Position numbers and translations under genes: made by a program. From Phyllobacterium myrsinacearum (GTDB lineage: Bacteria; Pseudomonadota; Alphaproteobacteria; Rhizobiales; Rhizobiaceae), in assembly GCF_002980555.1 (NCBI RefSeq), contig NZ_PVBT01000003.1, positions 434,001 through 498,000 of the forward strand: a stretch of 64,000 nt of DNA, written 5' to 3'. Positions 50,661 through 58,370 of the stretch are shown here, piece by piece. Numbering within the stretch: the first letter of the stretch is position 1; every line of letters begins with the position of its first letter. The notes under the pieces are model-generated. The model saw only the letters and a program-made list of their open reading frames with translations. It searched no databases and was not told the origin of the DNA.

Positions 50661-52094
50661 GTGGCAGGAGCGGTGCAGTTGGTGCAGTGGCGTAGAATTT
50701 TGGCGGGTTTTTCGGAGAGACCTGGGCGCGGGCTGGCCATCATCATTTCGCTTGCGCTGATCATCACTGCCGCGATGTCGACGGTCATCCTGACCCGCGG
50801 CTTCAACAATCAAATGGACGATGTCGTCGCCACCTACCGCGTCCGGGAGCAGGCGGATGGTACGCTCGCGCTGCTGAACGAAGCGCATACGAGCCAACGC
50901 GGGTATCTCCTGACGCAAAACCCGGCCTTCCTTGATCTCTACCACGCGGCGGCGTCCCATCTGGCGGAATCGCTGAATACGCTGAACGAGATGACGAGAG
51001 GCAATCCCCGCCAGCAGGCCATCGTCAGCCAAATTCAGGATTTGGCGAAGCAGAAGCAGCAAAAAGTCGAAGCCGCCATATCGATGTCCCTTGCCGGAAA
51101 CAACAGCGACGCTCTGGCTTCTCTCGGTCCTGATTTCGGCATCGGCCAGATGGACGAAATCAAAAAGACCATCAACAGTTTCCTGGGTGAAGAGGACCGC
51201 CGGCTGATTGCGCGCAACATTGCCATGGACAAGTTGCGCTTCTGGCTGACTATCGCCTCGATCTTCTCGCTCGCAGGCGCGCTGATCCTTGCCTATATCC
51301 TTGCCAGCCGCACCAAGCGCTATGTGCGCAAGCTGACGGAAGGCCAATCGACGTTGCTTTCTGAAAAATCGCAGTTGGAAGAGATGGTTCAATTGCGCAC
51401 CGCCGAACTTGAAAAGGCCATGCTGGTCGCCAAGCGGGAGAGGGCACGCGTGGAAACGCTCCTGCAGGATTCCGATCACCGCATCGGCAATTCACTGGCG
51501 ACCGTGTCATCGCTTCTTGGTATCCAGATGCGCGGCGTTTCGTCAGATGAAATCCGGGTGGCTCTCGGTGCCGCCCGTGATCGAATTCAGACGATTTCGT
51601 CGGCGCACCGCCGCCTCCGGCTGGGAAAGGACCATGAAACCGTTCGGGCTGATGAGTATTTGCCGGAGATTATCGCCGACATCAAGGAATCCCACCTTCA
51701 TGACCGGAATATCCGGATCGAAGCGCATTTCGAGCCGATTGATCTGAGCTCCCGGGATGCCACAACCCTTGGTATCATCATCGGCGAGTTGACCATGAAC
51801 GCGATCAAGCACGCCTTTCCGCATAATCGTGCCGGGCTCATTGAAATAAGCCTCCTGCACGATGCCAATGGTGTCATTGCCCTCACCATTGCGGATGATG
51901 GAATTGGTATCCAGAAAAAACTCCACAAGCGGGCATCGGGTCTGGGTTCGATGATCGTCGCGCAGCTCTGTCAGCAATTTGGCGGCGCAGTGGCCTATGC
52001 CGCCAAAGATGGCGGCGGCACGGTCGTAACGGTGACGTTCCCCTCCCTCCAAAGCGCCGCTGCGGCGGAAAATGCGAAGGCGGAAAACGAATGA
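50661..52094 (+). CDS. CHASE3-domain sensor histidine kinase, HisKA_2 type
   Basis: An inner-membrane kinase with two membrane segments (about residues 23-45 and 193-215 from the GTG start) around a periplasmic CHASE3 domain (NEAHTSQRGYLLTQNP), then a linker coiled coil, the HisKA_2 domain with phospho-His in LLQDSDHRIGNSLATV (His273), and an ATPase domain (GELTMNAIKHAFPH, DDGIGI, GLGSMIV). HisKA_2 and HWE kinases are the classes that feed PhyR. I chose GTG 50661, with GAAGAGG before it; ATG 50586 would overlap the Crp gene. With PhyR close by it is a candidate PhyR kinase. Confidence 0.9.
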   Translation: MAGAVQLVQWRRILAGFSERPGRGLAIIISLALIITAAMSTVILTRGFNNQMDDVVATYRVREQADGTLALLNEAHTSQRGYLLTQNPAFLDLYHAAASHLAESLNTLNEMTRGNPRQQAIVSQIQDLAKQKQQKVEAAISMSLAGNNSDALASLGPDFGIGQMDEIKKTINSFLGEEDRRLIARNIAMDKLRFWLTIASIFSLAGALILAYILASRTKRYVRKLTEGQSTLLSEKSQLEEMVQLRTAELEKAMLVAKRERARVETLLQDSDHRIGNSLATVSSLLGIQMRGVSSDEIRVALGAARDRIQTISSAHRRLRLGKDHETVRADEYLPEIIADIKESHLHDRNIRIEAHFEPIDLSSRDATTLGIIIGELTMNAIKHAFPHNRAGLIEISLLHDANGVIALTIADDGIGIQKKLHKRASGLGSMIVAQLCQQFGGAVAYAAKDGGGTVVTVTFPSLQSAAAAENAKAENE

Positions 52095-52101
52095 GCCGCA
52101 G

Positions 52102-52323
52102 TCAGAGTGTTGCCGCCCCGGTTTCCGGCATGTCGGCATTCAGCTGTTCCAGCGCAAGTTCGATGTCGCGCAAATTCCGGGTGAAACCGTCCTCGTTGTC
52201 CATCCCGCCTTCCGTCGCCGCGCGTTGCAATCCCCTGGCTTCGCTGAGCAGGTCGCGGAGTTTTTCGATTTTCGCGGGTCTGTCCAGACTATTGTCCGAT
52301 AGAATGTCCTTCGCTTCACGCAT
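52102..52323 (-). CDS. Small conserved-looking hypothetical protein under an EcfG promoter
   Basis: I do not recognise this family. The 73-residue product is acidic and helical, with MREAKDILSDNSLDRPAKIEKLRDLLSEARGLQ as a likely long helix (landmarks AKIEKLRDLLSEARG and RDIELALEQLNADM). There is no signal or membrane segment. ATG 52323 has a strong GGAGA 6 nt before it. An exact EcfG promoter is at 52380-52356, back-to-back with one for the HWE kinase. It is convergent with the CHASE3 kinase, 7 bp apart. It is likely a small cytoplasmic stress protein or modulator of the neighbouring kinases; that is inference. Confidence 0.75.
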   Translation of the reverse strand: MREAKDILSDNSLDRPAKIEKLRDLLSEARGLQRAATEGGMDNEDGFTRNLRDIELALEQLNADMPETGAATL

Positions 52324-52355
52324 AGACTTCTCCTTTGCATTCTTCACGCAACAGA

Positions 52356-52380
52356 AACGGCGAGGGCTATTAAATGTTCC
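52356..52380 (-). promoter_or_regulatory. EcfG-type promoter for the 73-residue protein
   Basis: Reverse strand GGAAC (52380-52376), 16 bp, CGTT (52359-52356): exact consensus. It lies 33 bp before the start codon. Confidence 0.82.
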
Positions 52381-52386
52381 AGATGG

Positions 52387-52411
52387 GGAACAAAGGGGTA
52401 TGCGTTGCGTT
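52387..52411 (+). promoter_or_regulatory. EcfG-type promoter for the HWE kinase
   Basis: GGAAC (52387-52391), 16 bp, CGTT (52408-52411): exact consensus, 62 bp before the kinase start codon. The two -35 boxes of this divergent pair are only 6 bp apart. Confidence 0.82.
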
Positions 52412-52473
52412 GATAATCGAAGCTGTTTTAACGTTCAGAGTAAGGACGGCTCGATGAGGGGCGTCATGCGACT

Positions 52474-54000
52474 ATGAAGTCAGACCACATTTCAGAAAAC
52501 ATGTCAGAATTTCTGTCGGAACCGGCTCGCCTGGATGCCCTGTCAGCGGTAAGCAATCTTGAAATACACTCGGATGGCGAGCTTCAGGGATTGGCCTCTC
52601 TGGCGTTGTCGTTTTCGAACGCCGATGTTGCGGTGATTGTGGCGGTTGGCGAGACGCAGGGACGGATACTGGCGCAGGCCGGAAACGCGCCGGGGGGAAT
52701 GTCCGATTTCTGGGTATTCGGCGCGGAAGCGCTGGTTCTGCCGGCGGGGGATGTGTTGGTCGTTCCCGATGTGATGGCCGACAAGCGCTTCTCCGGGCAG
52801 GCGGCAGGTTTGGCCGGGAACACTGTGCGGTTTGTTGCGGCCGTGCCCGTCGACATCGGCGGCGCGCGCGTTGCTGCGCTTGTCATCGCCGCGGCAGCGC
52901 CCGGGCCAACGGCAGGAGAACTGCTGCAATCACAGTTGAAACAGGTGGCCAGGCTTGCCGGGTCTTTCCTTAAACTGCAGTGTGATGCGCAAAGCCATGT
53001 TCGGTCCATTGAAACCCTCAACAGGGATGAACTGCGCAACGACATGGCGCTGGAGGTCGGCAATGTCGGCAGCTGGGTCTGGGACCTGAAGACAGGAAAA
53101 TTCACCGGCAACAAGATGGCCTATTCCATGCTCGGCCTGAGCGATGACAAGCCGATAAGCGGCGAAGATGTTTTCCGTGCCATGCATCCGGATGATTTTC
53201 CGCTGATGAAATCGGCATTCACCCGCGCCTTGGCACACGATCAGGACTATGTCGGCGAATTTCGCGCCGCGTCTTCCGGCCAATGGCTGCTGGGGCGCGG
53301 CCGTATTTTCGAGCGGGATGCCGCCGGCAAGCCGCTCGTCGCTGTTGGCGTCAACATCGATATCACCAGCACGCGAAATGCGGCCGAGAAAACCCGCCTG
53401 TTGCTGCGGGAATTGAATCACCGGGTCAAGAATACGCTGGCCATGCTGCAATCGCTGGCGCGGCAGACATTGAACCGGACCTCCGATCCGGCGGAATTCA
53501 TGGAGGCTTTCTCCGGCCGGCTGCGGGCGATCTCCGAAGCGCATACGCTTTTGTCCGATCGTGAATGGAGCGGCATCAGTCTCGTTGACCTGATCACCAA
53601 GCAGGTCGAGCCCTATGCGATCTATGATCCGGCCCAGGTCGTGCTGGAAGGCGAGGACATGATTCTGCCGCCCGATCACGCCTTGGGACTCGGCATCGCC
53701 TTGCACGAACTTGCCACCAATGCGGCCAAGCACGGTGCGCTGTCCTCCGCGCGCGGGAGGGTCCGCGTGTCATGGCAGACGGAAACCGGGCTCGATGAAT
53801 CGCGGGTGGTCATTCACTGGGTGGAATCCGATGGCCCCCGTGTCACGCCTCCTGCCGCCCGCGGGCTTGGAGAACGGCTGATCGAGCGCAGCCTGGACAA
53901 GGTTCTGTCGAGCAGCGTCCGTTTGAGTTATCCCGAAACCGGCATGGAAGTGCTGATTTCGATGCCGATCAAGGAAGGGTCAGCCGCCGTCGTTGGATGA
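52474..54000 (+). CDS. GAF-PAS sensor histidine kinase, HWE type
   Basis: A 508-residue soluble kinase: GAF-like domain (about 20-170), PAS domain (about 190-300, NVGSWVWDLKTGKFTGN, MHPDDFPLMK, VGVNIDIT), then the HWE dimerisation domain with phospho-His316 in LRELNHRVKNTLAMLQSLARQT and an ATPase domain (ALHELATNAAKHGALS, RGLGERLIERSL). Landmarks are LNHRVKNTLAM and HELATNAAKHG. HWE kinases such as LovhK and PhyK act on PhyR in relatives. An exact EcfG promoter precedes it, so the stress response would raise its own kinase level. The start ATG 52474 lacks a clear ribosome site. It overlaps the holin-like gene by 21 bp. Confidence 0.92.
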   Translation: MKSDHISENMSEFLSEPARLDALSAVSNLEIHSDGELQGLASLALSFSNADVAVIVAVGETQGRILAQAGNAPGGMSDFWVFGAEALVLPAGDVLVVPDVMADKRFSGQAAGLAGNTVRFVAAVPVDIGGARVAALVIAAAAPGPTAGELLQSQLKQVARLAGSFLKLQCDAQSHVRSIETLNRDELRNDMALEVGNVGSWVWDLKTGKFTGNKMAYSMLGLSDDKPISGEDVFRAMHPDDFPLMKSAFTRALAHDQDYVGEFRAASSGQWLLGRGRIFERDAAGKPLVAVGVNIDITSTRNAAEKTRLLLRELNHRVKNTLAMLQSLARQTLNRTSDPAEFMEAFSGRLRAISEAHTLLSDREWSGISLVDLITKQVEPYAIYDPAQVVLEGEDMILPPDHALGLGIALHELATNAAKHGALSSARGRVRVSWQTETGLDESRVVIHWVESDGPRVTPPAARGLGERLIERSLDKVLSSSVRLSYPETGMEVLISMPIKEGSAAVVG

Positions 54001-54426
54001 AGGCTTCTTCCTGGTGAGCAGCGAAAGCCCGGCAAAGGCGATGACCGGCACGGCGAGCATCAGCAATCCGCGCGATTTCAGGACGGTTGGCGCGGCGGCA
54101 AGTGCGGCAACGGTCAGCAGGGTCGATGTGTCGACCTTTGACCGCTCGCGCTGCCGTTTGTGGGCGACCGTTTCAGAAATTTTCATGGCGATATAGGCCA
54201 GAAGCGCAAGGACGATGGCGCCGCCGGCCAGGATCAGGGCCGCGTGCAGGCTGCCGATATGCTGCGCGAGCGCGATGTAGCCCGCGACAAGCAGGAAGAC
54301 GCCGGCGATCGCCAGCAGAATACCGATCAGCGCAACGAAGACCGCACGGCGCTTTGCCCGGCTCACAGCGGAACCGAGCTCTCCAGAAACGGCACTGGAC
54401 AGAAGGGGGGCCAGCAGTTTCAGCAT
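53980..54426 (-). CDS. Holin-like/YqjE-type small membrane protein
   Basis: A 148-residue inner-membrane protein with two tightly packed hydrophobic hairpins (about 30-80: VFVALIGILLAIAGVFLLVAGY and ALILAGGAIVLALLAYIAM) and a last segment near 120-138, then a short basic tail KKPSSNDGG. It resembles the phage-holin/YqjE superfamily commonly found next to DUF883 proteins; in E. coli yqjC-yqjD-yqjE is a stress-induced set. It starts 1 bp after the DUF883 stop and so shares its EcfG promoter at 54832. Its 3' end overlaps the kinase gene by 21 bp. Confidence 0.8.
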   Translation of the reverse strand: MLKLLAPLLSSAVSGELGSAVSRAKRRAVFVALIGILLAIAGVFLLVAGYIALAQHIGSLHAALILAGGAIVLALLAYIAMKISETVAHKRQRERSKVDTSTLLTVAALAAAPTVLKSRGLLMLAVPVIAFAGLSLLTRKKPSSNDGG

Positions 54427-54427
54427 G

Positions 54428-54766
54428 TCAACGGCGGGCGATCAGAGCCAGAAGAAATCCTACACCCGCAGCCACGGCAACGGTTGTCAGGGGATTTTCG
54501 CGTACGGTCTCCGTCAGCTGATCCTCAAGCGCCTTGGCCTGAGACCGGATTTCGTCCAGGGCGTCTTCGCCGCGTGCCCTGGCATGTTCAAAGGTCGAGG
54601 ATGCGTTGCTGCTTGCCTCCTTGGCCGAGGTCTTGCCAATCTTGGCGAGTGTCGCCGCAATGTTCGCAATGTCCTCTTTCAAAGCGGCAACCTGCGCTTG
54701 CAGATCCGGGTTGGATTCCGTTGCATCGTCCACGGCTTTGCGAACTTTCGAAGAAACTGACGCCAT
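54428..54766 (-). CDS. DUF883 (ElaB/YqjD/YgaM) family protein
   Basis: A 112-residue protein with a long helical, partly coiled-coil stretch (about 20-85, rich in Ala, Glu and Lys) and a C-terminal membrane anchor (NPLTTVAVAAGVGFLLALIARR). ElaB/YqjD proteins of E. coli attach to the inner membrane by such a tail and bind ribosomes in stationary phase. AAGGAG lies 9 nt before ATG 54766. The exact EcfG promoter at 54832-54808 is directly upstream and should drive this gene and the holin-like gene after it. Confidence 0.88.
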   Translation of the reverse strand: MASVSSKVRKAVDDATESNPDLQAQVAALKEDIANIAATLAKIGKTSAKEASSNASSTFEHARARGEDALDEIRSQAKALEDQLTETVRENPLTTVAVAAGVGFLLALIARR

Positions 54767-54807
54767 TAAAGCAACTCCTTGAGAAATATAAGTTTCATAG
54801 CAATGGA

Positions 54808-54832
54808 AACGCCCGGCATGCGGTTTGGTTCC
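54808..54832 (-). promoter_or_regulatory. EcfG-type promoter for the DUF883/holin-like pair
   Basis: Reverse strand GGAAC (54832-54828), 16 bp, CGTT (54811-54808): exact consensus, 41 bp before the DUF883 start codon. Confidence 0.82.
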
Positions 54833-54894
54833 ACCGGAAGGTGCAGACCGCTGCCCCTGCAGCAGCCTCTCCCGATATTGGGCTGCAAACGCCG

Positions 54895-55767
54895 TTATTC
54901 GGCACTGCCGCGCAGCAGGATTTTCTCGCTGTCGGCCTTGTAGGCTTCCTCGCTATAGGCGGGGTGGGCTTGCAGCTGCTGTTTCGTAAAGGGTGTGTAG
55001 ACGGCGATCTTGCCATCCTTGTCAGACAGAAGATCAAGATTCTCGATTGAAATGGCGATGGGTTTCTTGCCCAGTCCCAGGAAGCCGCCCACGTCCACGA
55101 CGAACGCTTCCACCTGTCCATCGGGGGTCATCAATGCGTCACCCACGGACCCAAGTGTCTCATCGTCCGAACCATAGACGGTCGTGCCGATCAGCTTCTC
55201 CGCGCTGACGGCGGTGGCCGGTACCGCTTTCAACCCGTCACGCGCGCCCGCCGTGGCCTCAGGTGCTGGCTTTGCGGGCACGGGAGCCGGCTTCAGAACA
55301 TCCGACGCTGTATTCCGGTTGAGCAAAACCGACCCGTCAAAGGCAGGCGCCTTTTCCAGCTCGTCCTTGCTGGCGGCGATCACCAGCCAACGCGTACCGT
55401 CTGCGCGGTCTGCCCAGGCGAGGTCATGCAATCCAACCGCCACATCTTTCTCACCGATACCGACAAATCCGCCGACGCCGATGATTGCCGCCTCGGCCGT
55501 GCCATTGGTGTCAAGCACCAGATCCTTGACATTGCCGATCGAAACGGAATCGTCCTTGGCCCCGTTGTAGACTTTCTGGCCGATCAGTCCGGAAGCCAGG
55601 ATTTGCCCGGACGCGGATTTGAGATAGCGCTCGGCATTGGCTGCCGGCTTTACCGCGTCGTGGAAGATGCCGTGCGTTGCCGTTGAACCCGGTTCCTGGG
55701 CCTGAGCAAAGGTGGATGCCGCAAGGACAGTGATCAAAGCGGTGGCTATCAAGAGACGTTTGGTCAT
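54895..55767 (-). CDS. Exported protein with two PRC-barrel domains
   Basis: A 290-residue protein with a signal peptide (MTKRLLIATALITVLAAST, cleavage near FAQAQE) and two PRC-barrel units: the first around residues 60-130 (LIGQKVYNGAKDDSVSIGNVKDLVLD) and the second around 185-260 (LIGTTVYGSDDETLGSVGDALMTPDGQVEAFVVDVGGFLGLGKKPIAI), joined by an alanine/proline-rich linker (landmarks VYNGAKDDSVSIGNV and VYGSDDETLGSV). It would lie in the periplasm or on the membrane. Its role is unknown. No EcfG site directly precedes it; it may be read from the promoters of the two small genes upstream on the same strand. Confidence 0.87.
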   Translation of the reverse strand: MTKRLLIATALITVLAASTFAQAQEPGSTATHGIFHDAVKPAANAERYLKSASGQILASGLIGQKVYNGAKDDSVSIGNVKDLVLDTNGTAEAAIIGVGGFVGIGEKDVAVGLHDLAWADRADGTRWLVIAASKDELEKAPAFDGSVLLNRNTASDVLKPAPVPAKPAPEATAGARDGLKAVPATAVSAEKLIGTTVYGSDDETLGSVGDALMTPDGQVEAFVVDVGGFLGLGKKPIAISIENLDLLSDKDGKIAVYTPFTKQQLQAHPAYSEEAYKADSEKILLRGSAE

Positions 55768-55825
55768 GCGAATATGATTCCTGTACAATATTGTGATGTG
55801 AAAACAGTGCCTTGAACATTCCCAG

Positions 55826-55909
55826 CTAGGAGAGATAGCCGAGGAACCAGAGAATGAGGATGATCGGTATTGGCAGGCCGATAAGCCAAAGCAAGACTCC
55901 ACGCAGCAT
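55826..55909 (-). CDS. 27-residue predicted membrane peptide
   Basis: A very short frame, ATG 55909 to TAG 55826, encoding one hydrophobic helix (starts MLRGVLLWLIGLPIPI, ends WFLGYLS). AAGGAT lies 10 nt before the ATG. A near-consensus EcfG promoter is at 55965-55941. It lies between DUF3309 and the PRC-barrel gene, on their strand. Small one-helix peptides like this are common in stress loci but are usually missed in annotation. Support is the ribosome site, the strongly hydrophobic composition and the context; expression is not shown. Confidence 0.6.
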   Translation of the reverse strand: MLRGVLLWLIGLPIPIILILWFLGYLS

Positions 55910-55940
55910 AGTGTGTTGATCCTTTCGTCGGGTCTGATGC

Positions 55941-55965
55941 AAGCAATCAGAGTTCAAATTGTTCC
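55941..55965 (-). promoter_or_regulatory. Weak EcfG-type promoter before the 27-residue peptide
   Basis: Reverse strand GGAAC (55965-55961), 16 bp, GCTT (55944-55941). The -35 is exact and the -10 matches two of four bases; it also fits GGAAC-N18-TT. Confidence 0.4.
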
Positions 55966-55966
55966 A

Positions 55967-56125
55967 TTAGATGCGGCCCAGAAGCAGCAGAATGAGCAGA
56001 ATCGCCAAGACAATTCCCAGCAAACCTGAGGGGCCATAACCCCATGCCCGCGAGTGGGGCCAGCTCGGAAAAACGCCGATCAGCGCCAGTATCAGAATAA
56101 TGATCAGGATGGTGGTCACCGGCAT
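55967..56125 (-). CDS. DUF3309 small membrane protein
   Basis: A 52-residue peptide with the full DUF3309 pattern: a first helix (TTILIIILILALIG), the turn FPSWPHSRAWGYGPSG, and a second helix ending LLILLLLGRI. ATG 56125 is the conserved start, with GGAG 11 nt before it; the much longer open frame upstream is not conserved. A near-exact EcfG promoter lies upstream (56188-56164). The family has no assigned function. Confidence 0.9.
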   Translation of the reverse strand: MPVTTILIIILILALIGVFPSWPHSRAWGYGPSGLLGIVLAILLILLLLGRI

Positions 56126-56163
56126 TCTCTGCTTGTCTCCTTTGAGCGGTCCGATGCATTGAA

Positions 56164-56188
56164 AACTTCCGATATCGATTTTTGTTCC
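56164..56188 (-). promoter_or_regulatory. EcfG-type promoter for DUF3309
   Basis: Reverse strand GGAAC (56188-56184), 16 bp, AGTT (56167-56164), three of four -10 bases. It lies 39 bp before the start codon. Confidence 0.65.
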
Positions 56189-56326
56189 GGCCACTGCGGC
56201 GTTTCCGTGCCGCGCGATGCAGCGGGAAGGGACAGGGCGCCTTGCGTTCACCGGTCCCGCCAGGCCGCATGCAACCAAATTCAGCCGGCTTCGTTTCAGT
56301 GCGTGACTGAACGGAGAGGGACTTTG

Positions 56327-56362
56327 ATGAATTTGAAGAAGCGGACTTGCCATGCCTTCTGA
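56327..56362 (+). CDS. Candidate 11-codon leader ORF before the AI-2E family gene
   Basis: ATG 56327 is preceded at 6-nt spacing by a strong GGAGAGGG. The frame ends at TGA 56360, 11 bases inside the permease gene, which starts at 56352 with only a weak ribosome site. Such an overlap would let ribosomes finishing the leader start the permease. The peptide itself (MNLKKRTCHAF) is not recognisable. Confidence 0.35.
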   Translation: MNLKKRTCHAF

Positions 56363-58304
56363 GACTGTGAGGGAGGTGTCGCCGCGCGCCGTCGAGCGCG
56401 TCAGTCAAAAATCAATTTATGCGCCTGCGCCCGCCGATGACGGGCGAATGCAGTTCCCGCCCATCATTGTGGCCATTGCGGTCGTCGCAGCGCTTTACTT
56501 TGCCCGGGATATTTTTGTTCCGCTCGCGCTTGCGCTGCTTTTGACCTTTGCCTTGTCGCCGCTGGTCACGCAGCTTCACCGCTTTGGTGTGCCGAAGATT
56601 CTGTCGGTTGTCAGCGTGGTGCTCACCGCCTTTATCGCCATATTCCTGTTTGCCACCATTGTGGTCGGTCAGTTGACGGTTCTGGCGCAGAACCTGCCGA
56701 GCTATCAGTACAACATTGAGGCCAAGATCAGGACGATCAAGGATGCACAGTCCGGCAACGGTATTTTTGACCGTGGCGCGCGCATGTTCAAACGGCTCAA
56801 CGAAGAAATCGGCCGTTCCGATGAAGTGGAGCGGTTTCCCGCACGAGACGGCGCAGAGGCGCAGGCGCAACACCCTCCAGAAAACGTCGCGCCGGACAAT
56901 CAGGCAGGAAGCCCGTCACCCTTGGGCAAAGACAATCCGGACAAGCCTGTTCCGGTTGAAATCCGCAATCCGGCGCCTGATCCCCTGCAAGTGCTGCAAA
57001 CCGTTGCCGCGCCTTTAATCCAGCCGTTGGCAACGATTGGCATTGTCGTGGTGTTTGTCATCTTCATGCTGCTGCGGCGCGAAGATCTGCGCGACCGTTT
57101 CATCCGGCTTGTCGGCGCCAGCGATATTCACCGCACCACCACGGCCTTGCACGATGCGGGAAAGCGGGTCGGGCAGTACCTCCTGATGCAGCTGGTGATC
57201 AATATCTGCTTTGGTGTTCCGATCGGCATCGGTCTTTGGCTGATTGGTATTCCCAACCCGATGCTGTGGGGCCTTCTGGCCATTGCCCTGCGTTTTGTCC
57301 CCTATATCGGACCATTCATTGCCGCATCTTTCCCGCTCATGCTGGCGCTGGCGGTCGATCCCGGCTGGATGCTGTTGCTGTGGACCGCGGCCTTGTTCAT
57401 TGTTCTCGAACTGATCAGCAACAATGTCATGGAGCCGGTGCTTTATGGCTCGAGGACGGGCCTCTCGCCGGTTGCCATCCTGCTTGCGGCCATTGTCTGG
57501 ACCTGGATATGGGGGCCCATCGGGCTGCTGCTTTCCACGCCGCTGACGGTCTGCCTTGTCGTGCTCGGGCGTCACGTGCCGCGCTTCGAATTCCTGGATG
57601 TGCTGCTCGGCAACGAACCCGTCTTGTCGCCGCAGCAACAGCTTTACCAGCGGCTGCTGTCGGGCGACCCTGATGAAGCGACGGAAAAAGCGGAAGACTA
57701 TCTGCAGTCGTCGGCAATCGCTGACTACTACGCATCGGTTGCTGTTCCTGCCCTGTCTCTCGCCGAGCATGACCGGGGGCGCGGTGTGCTGGATGCTCCG
57801 CGTCGCAGCCGGGTGGCGCAGAGCATGATGCGCCTTGTGGAAAATCTCTCGGAACATCAGGACGTGGAAGGGGAGGACGGTGAAGATCAGGTTGAACCGG
57901 CAAAGAGCAAGCGCAGCAAGAGCGAAGGGCCAAGGACGATCATTTCCGCGGGCGGGCGGGGCGATCTCGACGACGCGGCGGCGGTGATCATTGGCGATAT
58001 CCTGGAGCGGCGTGACTTCGAGGTTCGCGACATCACGCATGACGAACTGGAAGCTGTGAATATCGCCAAGCTCGATCTCGCGGATGCGGATGCGATCTAT
58101 ATCAGCTATCTCAACATGTCCTCGGTGGCCCATGCGCGCTATCTCGTGCGCCGCATTCGCAGGCGGAATGCGCGCATCAAGATCATCGTCGGATTCTGGG
58201 CCGACGATGCGGGCGGCATCGATGGTGAAAAGATCGTTGGATCAAGCCGGAACTGTCATTTCGCCTCAACCGTCGAGGCGGCGATCAAACATGTCGCCGG
58301 GTGA
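56352..58304 (+). CDS. AI-2E family permease with extra C-terminal domain
   Basis: A 650-residue inner-membrane protein. Residues ~30-430 form the AI-2E (YdiK/TqsA) transporter domain: hydrophobic segments at about 35-85 and 90-115, a long polar periplasmic or cytoplasmic insert with an acidic, proline-rich part (about 165-210), then five further segments, including FGVPIGIGLWLIGIPNPMLWG and EPVLYGSRTGLSPVAILLAA. Residues ~445-650 are soluble: a helical linker, then an alpha/beta segment (GPRTIISAGGRGDLDDAAAVIIGDILERRDFEVRDI, VGFWADDAGG) that looks like a Rossmann or B12-binding-type fold. Landmarks are VLYGSRTGLSP and IIVGFWADDAGG. Substrate unknown. Confidence 0.85.
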   Translation: MPSETVREVSPRAVERVSQKSIYAPAPADDGRMQFPPIIVAIAVVAALYFARDIFVPLALALLLTFALSPLVTQLHRFGVPKILSVVSVVLTAFIAIFLFATIVVGQLTVLAQNLPSYQYNIEAKIRTIKDAQSGNGIFDRGARMFKRLNEEIGRSDEVERFPARDGAEAQAQHPPENVAPDNQAGSPSPLGKDNPDKPVPVEIRNPAPDPLQVLQTVAAPLIQPLATIGIVVVFVIFMLLRREDLRDRFIRLVGASDIHRTTTALHDAGKRVGQYLLMQLVINICFGVPIGIGLWLIGIPNPMLWGLLAIALRFVPYIGPFIAASFPLMLALAVDPGWMLLLWTAALFIVLELISNNVMEPVLYGSRTGLSPVAILLAAIVWTWIWGPIGLLLSTPLTVCLVVLGRHVPRFEFLDVLLGNEPVLSPQQQLYQRLLSGDPDEATEKAEDYLQSSAIADYYASVAVPALSLAEHDRGRGVLDAPRRSRVAQSMMRLVENLSEHQDVEGEDGEDQVEPAKSKRSKSEGPRTIISAGGRGDLDDAAAVIIGDILERRDFEVRDITHDELEAVNIAKLDLADADAIYISYLNMSSVAHARYLVRRIRRRNARIKIIVGFWADDAGGIDGEKIVGSSRNCHFASTVEAAIKHVAG

Positions 58305-58339
58305 CATCTGCGCCATCCGGGAAAGCTTTTCCATTGGCG

Positions 58340-58364
58340 GGAACCAAGACGACTCTGTCACGTT
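58340..58364 (+). promoter_or_regulatory. EcfG-type promoter with no gene directly after it
   Basis: GGAAC (58340-58344), 16 bp, CGTT (58361-58364): exact consensus. Transcription would begin near 58371 and meet a strong terminator ending at 58437. Confidence 0.75.
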
Positions 58365-58370
58365 TCACAA

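Noticed and set aside
56230-56256. GGAAG...CGTT upstream of the AI-2E gene
   Set aside because: The spacing is 15 bp and the -35 has a mismatch, so I do not count it as an EcfG promoter.
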